Origin: Pterobdella sp. o SKG-2022
Taxonomy: Eukaryota; Annelida; Clitellata; Hirudinida; Piscicolidae
Length of the DNA: 64,000 nt
Assembly (NCBI GenBank): GCA_964035795.1
Contig: OZ038323.1
Coordinates: forward strand, 10,410,291 to 10,474,290
Direction: 5' to 3'
Shown: positions 13,729 to 24,831 of the stretch, piece after piece
Layout: every line of letters begins with the position of its first letter
How positions within the stretch are numbered: the first letter of the stretch is position 1
Program-made: the position numbers and the translations under genes
The notes under the pieces: generated by a model
Databases searched by the model: none
Told to the model about the DNA's origin: nothing
What the model saw: the letters and a program-made list of their open reading frames with translations, nothing else

Positions 13729-13905
13729 CTTTTACTCACTGTCTTTAATTCATTAATATCTTTAGTTATAAAAATCAGAAGATTTTTATAAAACATTAAT
13801 ATATGGTTTTATAATAGTTAATAAAATCTTTGTACTCACCTTACTGGAGTATTGAACAGAAGTTGAAGTCGTTTGAAAAGTTTGATTTTGAGCAAGGAGT
13901 CTTCC

Positions 13906-13913
13906 TATTTATA
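13906..13913 (-). promoter_or_regulatory. TATA box of secreted-protein gene C
   Basis: TATAAATA on the minus strand. It sits about 65 bases before the 5'UTR splice donor at 13840 and 178 bases before the ATG, as expected for a short noncoding first exon. Confidence 0.55.
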
Positions 13914-15063
13914 CAAATCCTACGTCCAGTGTCCATTATCATTCATGAGGTAATATAATAATGCAAATCATAACTGGAATTTGATCCTTCTGTTTCCAAT
14001 TACTATCTTTCTCTAATCCTTTTTATTATAATTCAAATAAAATTTTTTAAATTACAAAATTTTTTCCACTAAACAGTATTTTTGGTAGTTTTTTCTTGAA
14101 TAATTAGTTTTAAAAATACCAATATCCCCACCTGATTGGAATTTAAAACAATAGTTTTGAAAAAAACAAAGCTTAAGCACATATATAAGTATTTAATTAT
14201 AATTTTTTGAGCTTTAGTTCAGTCTCAATATTACTTATATTATTATTGTTATTATTATTGCTATTATTATGATACAATTAAATGCAGTGATTTCATCGAA
14301 TTCCCCTTGATGATAATTTCAAAGTAAATGGAAAAGCATTGTAAGTCAAACTCAGGTCATTTGTAAGCGATAAATGCATGGGTAAATCTTCAAATGTTTT
14401 AGCAACTATCCATAAGTGAAAATCAATTTTCCATTTTGAATTGTGTTTTTTAAGATTTAAGAAGAAAAACTTTTCAAATAGAAGCTTTTAAAAATAGAAA
14501 TTTGTAGTAGACATTGAGAAACAACATTTCAAGTCGAGCTTTTTGTTTTAGTGATTAATTTGTTAAAAAGTTTACATCTCTTTTTATTATTTTATTGCTG
14601 TTTAGAAATTTTAATTGGTGGCAAACATTGATGCATTGCTCATAAAACCCAGTATTCCAACCCTACCACACATGATACCCCATCACATGTATGATCCTCA
14701 AGAGCAAAAAAAATAATTTTTTTCTAAATTTTTTGATAATAGGATTTTTTTTCAAGTTTATTTTACTTTTAGTTTTGCAGCGTTAACAAAACTCATTTGA
14801 TAAAATTTCATACCAAACAAATAATACACCACATTTAAAAAATTGCAAATTTAAAAAACAACAATAGCCTCAAATTTTTTATTTTTATAGAAATAATGAC
14901 TAATTTAACATTCATATTTATTTATAAATAGTATCTACCATTAATAATAGTAATAATGATGCTAATGTAAAAATTTTTCATAATTATTTTAATACTTTTT
15001 TAATGAACATAAAATTCATTAATAATATTTTTAATAATTTTATTCAAAAAAATTGCACGTTCT
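13914..15063. other. Intergenic, AT-rich
   Basis: Spacer between secreted-protein genes C and A. It holds short TTA/ATT microsatellites (14230-14270) and nothing that reads as a gene. Confidence 0.6.
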
Positions 15064-15946
15064 TCATCGATTCTTGAAAAGAACTTCAAAATCAGACGGC
15101 ACATGGCCCCAACACGTTGAACAATGATCCCGGCTCTTAGCGAGCTTTTCCGCTGGAAACTTCATATCATCCTGTGGGCAAGTAATTCTCATCAGCATCT
15201 CCCAAAAATAACCATATACTAATAGATTCTTATAGCTGTTATCAACACAAAAAGTCACAATAAAATACTTTTAAATTCAACATGAGAATACATAAAAAGC
15301 TTGAAAAGTATATTTTTTTAAAATTTATTCACTAAAAACAGCCTCCCAGAGACATAATTTATGCAAACGTTTTCTTCTAAGGCTAAAATTAAGAAAGTTG
15401 TGGCCATTTTTTCTGTTAAAAAATGTATCAAAAAACTCATAAACTGACATAAAATTTTCGTTATGACCTATTGTTGGATAAATTTTGAGATAGCGTCTAT
15501 TCAACAAATATTTTTCAAAAACATGGTACATTCATATTTAGTCTTACCACTATTTCACTAATCTTCATCGTCAGAACGCCCAAACATGCATAACAGCTTT
15601 TCTATGTAAGAAATAAGTAAGTAAGTCGACCGTTCGATCACCCCTATTTAAAGGGTAGAAAATGAGATCAACCATATAACCATTTAGTGAATCATTGAAA
15701 CACGATAATATTTGATCTTTCTAATGAGACAAAGCATTTCGATAACCATTTTAAAAATAATAATAGTTTACCTGCACATCGACTGCTCCTACTAATGATG
15801 AAAATTGTTGTCAATTATAATTAAACGAAGAAATAATCGTTATAAATGATTAAAAGTGGAGAAATTTGATAAAAAATCGTAGCTTCACCTATCTCGTGAG
15901 CAAAACACACCAACACCAGGGAAACACACAAAATCACAAACTTCAT
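15064..15946 (-). CDS. Small secreted double-CxxC protein, copy A (79 aa)
   Basis: Unrecognised family. Coding exons: 15889-15946 (signal peptide MKFVILCVSLVLVCFA), 15772-15791 (a 20-base micro-exon), 15548-15601 (54 bases, KSCYACLGVLTMKISEIV) and 15064-15171 (DDMKFPAEKLAKSRDHCSTC plus 15 residues to the TGA). All junctions have GT-AG and keep frame (phases 1, 0, 0). The mature chain of about 60 residues has exactly four Cys in two CxxC motifs separated by about 35 residues, which suggests a disulfide-bonded or metal-binding secreted peptide. A noncoding 5' exon ends at 16116 (AAG|gttagt). Paired with copy B by the identical 54-base exon and terminal CxxCW exon. Function unknown. Confidence 0.7.
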
Positions 15947-16214
15947 TTCACCAAGGGGAATCTGTTTTTAAATATTACGAAAAATTAGATATATCTTTCA
16001 CGAAATATTACTTTTATGTTATAGTATAACTATCTAATGATTTTTCTCAATATTAGAAGTGAATATTTGTTATGGTTTTTCTTTGGTAATTTTTTACAGC
16101 TATGCCAATACTAACCTTGATCTATGGAAGAGTATTATATACTGAGACTGAAGACAACTTTTTCACCAGCAATTTTATCCAATATCTTGATGCGGTGAAT
16201 TGGCTTGAATCTAT

Positions 16215-16221
16215 CTTTATA
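16215..16221 (-). promoter_or_regulatory. TATA box of secreted-protein gene A
   Basis: TATAAAG on the minus strand about 100 bases before the 5'UTR donor at 16116. A nearer TATATAAT at 16134-16141 is too close to that donor to be the functional one. Confidence 0.4.
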
Positions 16222-16675
16222 AGCGATTTAGGTTTTAAATCCAATCTCCTATCGATACCTTCTCTGAAGTATTGACCGCTCAAATGATTTTTTCAATCAA
16301 GAATTATTCAAATGAGTAGTATGAATCAAATTACTTGGAATTATTCTACAAAATTGATTTTAATTTAACTTTTAATTAAATTTTAAGCAAAAGTTTTGAA
16401 GGTGAAATTATTTTTTAATCATATATTTGATAAACAAAGAATTTGCAAGTTTTTAAAGAATTTAATCTTTATCAGTAATTTATATATTATATTAATTTTT
16501 TTATTAAATAACGAAAATCATGGTTTGTAAAAGAAGCAAAAAAATTGGTGGATACATTTTAAAGCCGAAAATTTAAAATTTTGCACCGACAACAAAGCAT
16601 CAAAAAATATATAAATAAATTAAATAAATAATTTAATTTATAGTTCTATGATTTTGGGGGTTCTTGTTTAAAATA

Positions 16676-17418
16676 TCATTCAAACATGGCGTCAGGGTTG
16701 AGGGTTTCGCTGTTCCAACAAATAAAACAAGATCTGCGGTTGACGTCCTGGATGTCTTTAGGCACTTTTTCTTTGTGCTGGGTAGTGAATAACATGAAAG
16801 TATAAATAATAATAATAATAAAAATATGCATAATGATAACAATGAAATGAGTAATTATAAAAATACCTATATAAAGAATAATAATACCGACAGTTATAAA
16901 AGAAAAAATATAGGAGACAATATCACTAATAAAAAGTAATGATAAATATAAAAAGGCCAAATAATCTCTGAATTAAAAATAGTACAAGTCAGAAAATATT
17001 TATGTTTTTCGATTTAGTTCAAAAGGTTACTTAACAAGATGTATTTTTAAATTAACTTTTAAGTTTTCTTTTGAAAATAAACATATGTACTACCAATTTG
17101 TGTCTGAGTTTTACCCCTAATGTCCGAATACACTCGTAACAGCTTTCCTACAAGGGTTGAGATAATTTAATCATTAAAAAGTCATTTATAAATGAAATAT
17201 TATGAAGTTTGTGTAGAAAATTTGCTACTTCTTGGTCGATTCCTTGACCCGATGGGTTTTCACCGTAGAGGTCTGATTGGTTTTGATAAGTGTATCATTT
17301 ATAAAATCCCTAATGACATTCACTTTAATATTTAGTTGGCTTAAAATTGGTATTGACCTAGACCGTGGATGAGAGAGACTAGAAGCACTGAGAATACACA
17401 CAAGATTAATACCTTCAT
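16676..17418 (-). CDS. Small secreted double-CxxC protein, copy B (86 aa)
   Basis: Paralogue of copy A. Coding exons: 17358-17418 (signal peptide MKVLILCVFSVLLVSLIHG), 17229-17272 (DLYGENPSGQGIDQE), 17094-17147 (54 bases, ESCYECIRTLGVKLRHKL) and 16676-16777 (HKEKVPKDIQDVNRRSCFIC, then 13 residues to the TGA). Splice phases 1, 0, 0 equal those of copy A. The mature chain has four Cys as CYEC and CFICW. Outside the Cys motifs identity to copy A is low, so the pair is old or fast-evolving. A noncoding exon ends at 17485 (AAG|gtaagt). No homologue is recognised. Confidence 0.7.
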
Positions 17419-17530
17419 TTTTTATCTGTTAACCAGTGTTTCGGGATGTGTTTTTGATTCATATATGAAATTTCATTCACTTACCTTGATGAATCTTTAT
17501 TTGATGTCTAATGTGGTTTTTTATGTGAGA

Positions 17531-17537
17531 TTTTATA
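17531..17537 (-). promoter_or_regulatory. TATA box of secreted-protein gene B
   Basis: TATAAAA on the minus strand about 45 bases before the 5'UTR donor at 17485, giving a very short noncoding first exon. Confidence 0.45.
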
Positions 17538-18417
17538 ATCTGTCGTATCTATCGATATATTCTCCGAAAATCTGTAGTAAAGGTTTTTAATGAAAACTTG
17601 TGAATTTTCGATTTTTGTTGCTGAATTTGTTAGACCTCAAAGGTAGAGCGTTTTCGACAGATGTGAGTGCTTGGAAAGCGTTGAAAAGTATTATGATTCT
17701 TACTATAGATTGACAAGAAATTTGAAAACGATAAATCAAATATTTTTGTCCATTCTCATTGTGCCTTTGGGAAATTTAATCTTCTTAAAATTGAGTATGT
17801 TATAATATAAAAATAAATGCATTCATCATTGAAACACGCATAAAAGAAGGTTCAATCCAGCAACCTTATCGCAAGAGCTTACTATTCATATTTTCAGCCC
17901 ATCTTTCAGAAATTTAAAAGCAGTATGAAAAATCGTTGACTTTGGAAAAATAAACTAGCTCAGCTTGCATTTTGCATTCGAGTTCATCTTTTTTCAGGCT
18001 GCTTCTATCGAAATTGCCATGTAGCAATAAAACTCAAACGTCTTACCATTGATTGTTGCAATCAAAGCTGTATAAATATAGCTTTTGTTTTTGGAGGTTT
18101 CGATTTGAATTAATATTTATATAAATAAAACTAGAGAAGATTTAGTTGTCTAGAAATACTTTGAAAATTTTGATTTTATAAAATTTTTTTCAACATTCAG
18201 CATATTAGTTTTTCAATTTATTAAAAAAAAATTACAAAATTTCTAAAACTATTTTTTTATTTAAATGTATTTTTTGTATACACAACACTGATCTAGCTCA
18301 CTTTTTATTTTATTTAAACTTATCTCTTTTTGTTTAAATAACTATTAATTTTTCATTATTTAGACAAAATTTATAAATTTCATGTTTGGTCTTATGGTTT
18401 CTAATTTTTGTTTAAAA
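17538..18417. other. Intergenic between divergent genes
   Basis: AT-rich space between the minus-strand secreted-protein cluster and the plus-strand thioredoxin-like gene; presumably holds both promoters. No coding signal seen. Confidence 0.5.
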
Positions 18418-20969
18418 ATGTCTTTTATAAAATATATGTTGTGCATTTTGCTTGTTTCAAACGTGGCAGAAGTTTTTTCAAAGTTAAAAACTGTCGATCG
18501 TTCCAAATTTGATAAATTCATAAAAGAAAATCGTTTTGTTCTTGCTCACATAAGTGCGTTTGTTATCTATCATATTTTTCATTAAATTTAGTAAAATATG
18601 TTTCTATAAAATTGAAATTTGTAGAAAACACTGAAAACTGTGGGGAAACATGTAAAACTAATCAAAAAATTTTGGAAGAAATGCAAAAAGAAAGTTTGTT
18701 TCATGGTAAGCACCAATAGATAATAGAATCATTTCAAACTACATATACAAAATTTCTCATTTAAATATATATTAATAATTAATAATGATTTTTGAAGGAG
18801 TTTCATTTATAAGCACTTACCACCCAACACTCTTGAAGCCATATTCAAAAGAAACTGACAACATTTTGGTGTTTTACAGAAATGGAAATCCTATTTATTT
18901 TGAAGGTATATATAATTTTTTAAAATCTTTTTTCAATAACATGAAATAAAATCAGGTCATGAGTTTTTTGAGCAAGAAGTCTTAGATTTTTACACCCAAC
19001 ACAACAATATCATCTACACCAAGGAACTCAATGATCTGGTACATTGTTCTTAACAATACTGAACATGAAGATCAAAACCGATATATCAACATTAAATTTT
19101 GATAACTTCACTCTCTTCAGTCTTTTGAGCACCAGACTCAAGCAACCTCAGGCTCTACTACAGGGGATTGGTTCATTCTCTTGTGGGTCCTATTGTTATT
19201 GTTATTAGTGGTTGTAGTAGTAATAGTAGCAGTGGCAGTAGTGGTAGTAATAGTAGCATAAGATCATTATTATAGTATTATAATACTAATATTGTTTGTA
19301 ATTATTATTTCTAAAAATAACTACTCCAGCTACAACTCTGCATGTAGTGAGTACTTATCATTATGGGAAGCTTTGGCTGCAAGGTGGACATTCTTAGTAA
19401 ATTTATTCAATAAGACACACTTGTATTTTTAACTGGCTAAAAATCAAATTTTATTAAATGGTAAATGTCAAACTACAAACTGATAATGTTTAAAGCATGG
19501 GGTAATATCAAAACCAGGTTTCACCAGCGCAAAGTGTTGGCTGTCATTGACACTCAGACATCACCTATCACATCAGACCGCTTTGGTCCTACCACCTGTC
19601 CATCCGCCTTCTTGTGAGCTCATTTTTATTATTTTTTTAAGCTAATTATCTGGATCTAACTCCATAGAATGGGGTTATGGATACCATAAGCAATATTGAT
19701 GATGATGGGTAGAAAAACAATTCTATTATTTTTCAAATCATTTGCCAGATGCATTCATTAATGATATTTATACCAACAACCATACTCAACGGTGCTAATA
19801 CATTTCCCTATACAATCATTGGATGCACAGCTTAAGGGCAGGAAAATATTACCGTTATGAGCAACCGATGTCCATAAAGAACCTGCAGTTGTTTGCTGAA
19901 GGCTGGTACACCAATGTGCCTTCCAAAGTCATCAAGCCACTTCCCACCGCCTTGTGAGATCTTATTTTTATTTTGTTATTTTTATTTTATGGTATTGTTT
20001 TTATTATTTTCTTTTATGCTGTTTTTATTAAAAAGTTTATATAAAATCTCCTTTTTAGTGATCAAGTTCTCAACACTATCGTTGGTCTGATGAAGGTGAG
20101 TTGATATGAGGAATTTGTTCAGTTTTCAATTATGATAAAATCATGTATTTTGCTTTAAAAATTTTAAGGTTTAACAACTAAAAAATTATCGATTTAAATT
20201 GTTCAAATTCAACGAATAAAGATTTAAATTAATTTCCAAATGTTTTCTTTTTTGTTTTCAAAACTCCACGCAAATCAGCCATTACAAAAAAGGCCAACGG
20301 AAATAGCTCTAGTAGTAGCAGCAGTGTTGTTTTTATTTATAATGGTTGCTTGTTGTAGAAGATGCTTTAGGAAAACGAAACCAAAATTATTTTAATAATT
20401 TGGGATTTTCATTCTTGGGGCTTCAGCAAAAATATTATGCATTTTTGGGTTTAAAATAATATTTTTTTTCATTCCTAACATGTGAAGTAGTGTAGTATTT
20501 AATCTGGGCTTGGTGGTCTTCATCTTTTAATTTGCATTTTTACACTTTTGACGTAAGCTTTTAGTTTTTCATTCTTACTTCGTTTCAACCAATCATTCTA
20601 GAATACAGTGCAAAAGCTTGAACACCTACAGTTCATTATAATATATGCATTAACTTCATAAAAGGCTTTTTAATTTTGTTTGGTTTTTTTCCTGAAATAA
20701 AATCTTCATCAAACGAATCACTCATTCGATAGTATTTTTACACGATGACAGCAATGAAACTTTCAGAGACATCACATTTATACCAATAATATTATCATAA
20801 AACAACAATAATGATATGTAGTAATCACATAACAACAACGACGATTCATCAACAGGAAAACGAATACATCAAATACAGCATTATAGCTGTATTCCTCATC
20901 GTTGTCTTCCTCCTCTTCATCTGTCTCTTCACCAACAACTACCCCAAGGAACGAGTTAAAACCACGTGA
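18418..20969 (+). CDS. Transmembrane thioredoxin/PDI-like ER protein, two alternative last exons
   Basis: Type I membrane protein of the secretory pathway. Signal peptide from ATG 18418 (MSFIKYMLCILLVSNVAEVF; an in-frame ATG lies at 18382). The first thioredoxin-like unit has NCGETCKTNQK in place of WCGHC (about 18640). A second unit starts SFEHQTQATSGSTTGDWFIL, continues FYNSACSEYLSLWEALAARF after splicing, then KVLAVIDTQTSPITSDRFG and FLRAGKYYRYEQPMSI. Its WCxxC position reads SACSEY, so oxidoreductase activity there is unlikely. The common exon 20059-20095 (DQVLNTIVGLMK) ends in phase 0 and can join either 20279-20395 (TM segment, tail RKTKPKLF, TAA) or 20856-20969 (TM segment, tail NNYPKERVKTT, TGA). 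Neither tail carries KDEL. Orthology is unresolved; a chaperone or adaptor role is inferred. Confidence 0.75.
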
Positions 20970-21695
20970 TGGAGTATTAATTATTTATTGTTTTTGTTGT
21001 TTCCAGATATTTAATTTTCATTAATTAAATTTTAATTATTGTTCTTTGCTCGATAATGTTTAGTTTTGAGTTTTTATCAATTATTTTTTTTGTAAAATTA
21101 TGGTTATATTCTGGTCAAGTTTTGAAGTATATATTGTTGTGTGGTTGAGACAATTTATTTTCTTGATTTGTGAGAATTTTCTTGTATATATAGTTAATTT
21201 CAAATGGTTTTGTTGTTTTATTTTGTGCTTTCATGCATTTAGAAGAGTTTGCAAGTTTAAATGATTTATAATTTAGATTTGTAAAATAAAATCTAAAATT
21301 TGCAGAATTTTTAATAAAAACTTCAAAGGTTTTTGCAGTACCATTGATAGAGATTGTTCATTTATTGTTTTCATATCGAATGTTAAGGTATCTACCTAAA
21401 ATTTATTGAAACTTCCGTAAGATTTAACGATGTTTTTCATATAAACTTAATCAAAATCTGTATTTTATAATGACTTTTTAAGTTTCAAATGTCAAAATCT
21501 AGGTGTTATTTTATAATATTAATGACCCTAAATCTTAGAAAAATCCGCAAAAATAAACCTTATTTTAATTATTTTATATTGAAATATGAATAAATGGTAT
21601 AAAAAAGAACAAGTTCATAATAAATTATTTTTATTACTGTATCTATGCGGTCGTATTGTTTTAATTGAGCGAAAGTGGTTCTAAAAATTTTCGGT
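20970..21695. other. 3'UTR and intergenic
   Basis: T-rich downstream region of the thioredoxin-like gene and upstream region of the SWIB gene; no open frame of note. Confidence 0.55.
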
Positions 21696-24197
21696 ATGGA
21701 CTTGGAAAAGATACAAAAAGATGTGGAAGGTCTTAATTGATTATACTATGGAATTTCTTGCAAATAATTTCTATTGGAGCTTATAAGAGTCTTGCAGCAG
21801 AATCGAAAATTAATGCACTAAGTTTAATTTTTACTTTTGCCAAAAAATTGATGAATTTTTATCAAGAAAGTTGTCTAAAAATTTTTTTTCAAATTTTTCA
21901 AAATTATGCAGAAATCTTGAAGGGAGCTGATTTATCCCAATTATCGGCTCGAAAAGTGAGAGGGCAGTTGGAGGAGAAGTACAAAATCAGTCTAATTGAC
22001 AAGTAGATCTAAGCATTGAAATTCATTTTTTTTCAAAGTTATTTTTATTATGTTATTTATTTATTTTATTTTATTTTTATATGTTTATACAAATTTTTTA
22101 AATGTATTTTTCAAGTCATAATGTAATTATAGAAAAACTGAGATTGACCGAATAGTAATGGATGTAGTGGATAAGATTGAGGAAGAAAAGGATAATGTTA
22201 CAAATGGAAATGCAAAGAAAAGGAAAAAAGAGCCAGAATCAGAAGAAGATGATGATAGTGATGAGAATAATGATATCAAAGAAAAAACTGAAAATGAAAA
22301 TGATCAAATTAAAGTAAAACTTTATATCACTTTTATAAATTTATCTAAATTTTTTATATAAATTCTAAATATTATTATTAAATTATGTAATAAAACAAAT
22401 ATACGCAATATCACACCTAAACTATCATCTAGATAATAATAAATTAACAAAAAAAAAACAAAATTCTATAAATATACATACACTTCTGAACTCTTCAAAA
22501 TCATGGCATCCATTTAAACAAACATACAGACAGAAGCAGATGAAGACATAGCTAGACAGTTGCAAGAGGAGGAAGAGGAGAGTTGTTTGAGGAGAACCAG
22601 GGTGAGCCTTAATTCCATATAAATATAACTGTTACTATATTCATTTATTATCAATAGTTTTGATACTGATATTATTGTTAAATCATATGTTAAACTATTA
22701 AAAATCATTGAAAAATATTTTTCAAGCACTCCAACAAGAAGAGAGCAACATCGAAGGCAGAAAAGAAGCCAAGGAAGAAGTCTGCTCCCAGAGAAAGTTC
22801 ATTTCTATATTAATTTAGTTTATTTTGCCATTAAAAAAGCTTTGTTTGGTTGAGTTTATAAAAGTTTAATTTTGATTGTCATTATGCCAGTGTTCATTAG
22901 CCTTAAGCTAATTAGGAAAACTAAGTTTCACACTTTGAATTTTCTTCATACTGTCTTCTTTATGCATATTACTCTATTTAAAAGTCTGTTTTGAAAGGAG
23001 TTTGAAAGTAGTCTATGTTTTCTTGAAAAAATCTTGTTGAAATATACTATGCAAAAATATTTATTTCAGATAGCTTTACTGAGTCATGCAATTTGTCTCC
23101 AGAGCTGGCTGCCATTGTGGGCGAAGAAAAGGTTTGTGCTTTTATTTTTAGTTTTTTATTTATAATGTTTTTCTAATACTTTGATGTTTTAAAAGTGAAT
23201 CTTTATTATTCTGAATGAGAGTTTCTGAAATGTTTAGTTATGTTTTTAATTGTTAAATTAACCTTCTCTTGTGACCTAGAAACTTTTAAACTAATGCAGA
23301 AAAACATAACTTTCAATTATTGATTTATAGTTATGATTATCTAGTTTCATTTTTTCATAAAGATGAAACGAAGTGAAGTAGTCAAGAAAATGTGGACAAT
23401 TGTAAAAGAGAAAAACTTATTCGTTAGTCTTTTTTTTTAAATTTGATTTATATATTTCTTTTAGTTCATCTCAGAATATCACTATCATTCACCTATTTAT
23501 AACGTCTAGCACCGTGGCCATATGTAGATTAATACGTTGAATGATAGGGATTATTGTTTTTAACACAAGCCTGTAAACAATGATAAATGAAAAAAACCAA
23601 AGCTTTAAATACTAATAAATTGAATTCCGTCAGGGAAGTTCCTCTAGTTCGTTTGGTAGAACTCAGTCATAATTATCGATGATAAAAAGTTACAGCATAA
23701 CACATTTTAAATGATTGAAACAAATGCAACCTCTAAATAATGGTTACTACCCATTTGCGCACAGGATCCCAAGAACAAGCGTTTCATGTTGTGTGATGAC
23801 CAGATGTTTAGTGTCTTTGGTTTGTATCCTTCACTAATATTTCTTTGTTGTATTTAATGGTTTGTCATGAGTCATAAACTGTGGTATATCAAGCTTAAAG
23901 GTTTCCAATTCAAGCTTGTAATTATCCTCGTGGCTCGTTTGAAGCTTTTAAATTTCTTAGTTGGAACCACTGGTATGTAGATAAACTGGGTCATAGTTAG
24001 GTCTCACAGGGTGCTACTCTACGTTGTCTATAATTTCTATACTTTTATGCCACCATATTTCTACTCGCTTTTATATTCTATTGAAAAATACGACTCCACT
24101 AAAATCGATTGAAGGAAAGAAGAGAGTGCTGCTGTTTGGAATGATGAAGTACCTATCCAACCACATCTACAAGAGTGATGAAGTGCTCTTGTCGTGA
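21696..24197 (+). CDS. DEK_C + SWIB domain protein
   Basis: Nuclear chromatin or transcription-associated protein of the UAF30/SWIB type. Exons start at ATG 21696 (MDLEKIQKDVE) and continue ILKGADLSQLSARKVRGQLE (about 21912-22004), a DEK C-terminal-type helical domain. An acidic/basic linker follows (KKRKKEPESEEDDDSDENND, 22215-22275), then EEEEESCLRRTR (22570) and KKRATSKAEKKPRKKSAPRE (22738). The SWIB/MDM2 fold is spread over four exons: FTESCNLSPELAAIVGEEK (23075-23131), MKRSEVVKKMWTIVKEKNLF (23363), DPKNKRFMLCDDQMFSVFG (23765) and KKRVLLFGMMKYLSNHIYKS, ending TGA 24195-24197. Splice phases agree throughout. Domain order is the same as in yeast Uaf30/Spp27 and plant SWIB proteins. Confidence 0.85.
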
Positions 24198-24831
24198 TGT
24201 GTGTGTCTCCATCTTTGTACATCTTTAGTGTTTAATGTATGTTTGTATTTGTTCGTACGTGTGTTATGATCTAGCTGCATGGCTAATTTGTGTGTATTTA
24301 TTCTTGTCTTTGTTTATGAAATTTTAATTTGCTTTACCATTTGAGTTGACGTCTAGGGCACTTCAGTTTATTAAATTTCTTTTTATTATTCGTTGATTTT
24401 GTAAATATTCTAGTTTAAAAACTTTCAGAACATATTTTCATATTTTTAAGATAAGGCTAGTTTTAAATAAATGAGAAAACTTCTCCATTTGTAGCACAAA
24501 CACTTCATGCCGTTATACAAGTTATGCCGAAATCAATTGTTTCATAAAATATACAATTTCTACCTCAAAATCACTTGCTTATTGGCTGGGTCATAACCAA
24601 GCTGGTTAACATCATCATGCCAAGTCTTATAACTGATGACTATTTTTTAGTCTGGAGGCAGAAACTTTTTTTTAATTCGGTCGACCGTCATATTTCGGCT
24701 CCAGAAATGATGGATTTGACAAAACTCAACTAAGTTTGATCCTGCACCTAATTTTTTTAAAATAAAACCCCAAAAAAAAAGAAAAATTTATTGGCTTGTA
24801 AATACATTGAGAGTTCATGATGTAGAGGAGG
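24198..24831. other. Convergent intergenic space
   Basis: 3' flanks of the SWIB gene (+) and the nuclear receptor gene (-). Scanned on the minus strand for a ligand-binding-domain exon; none seen. Confidence 0.5.

Noticed and set aside
15325..15531. 68-codon minus-strand frame as an extra exon of secreted gene A
   Set aside because: The exons at 15548 and 15171 already join in phase 0 exactly as in copy B, which has no such insert.
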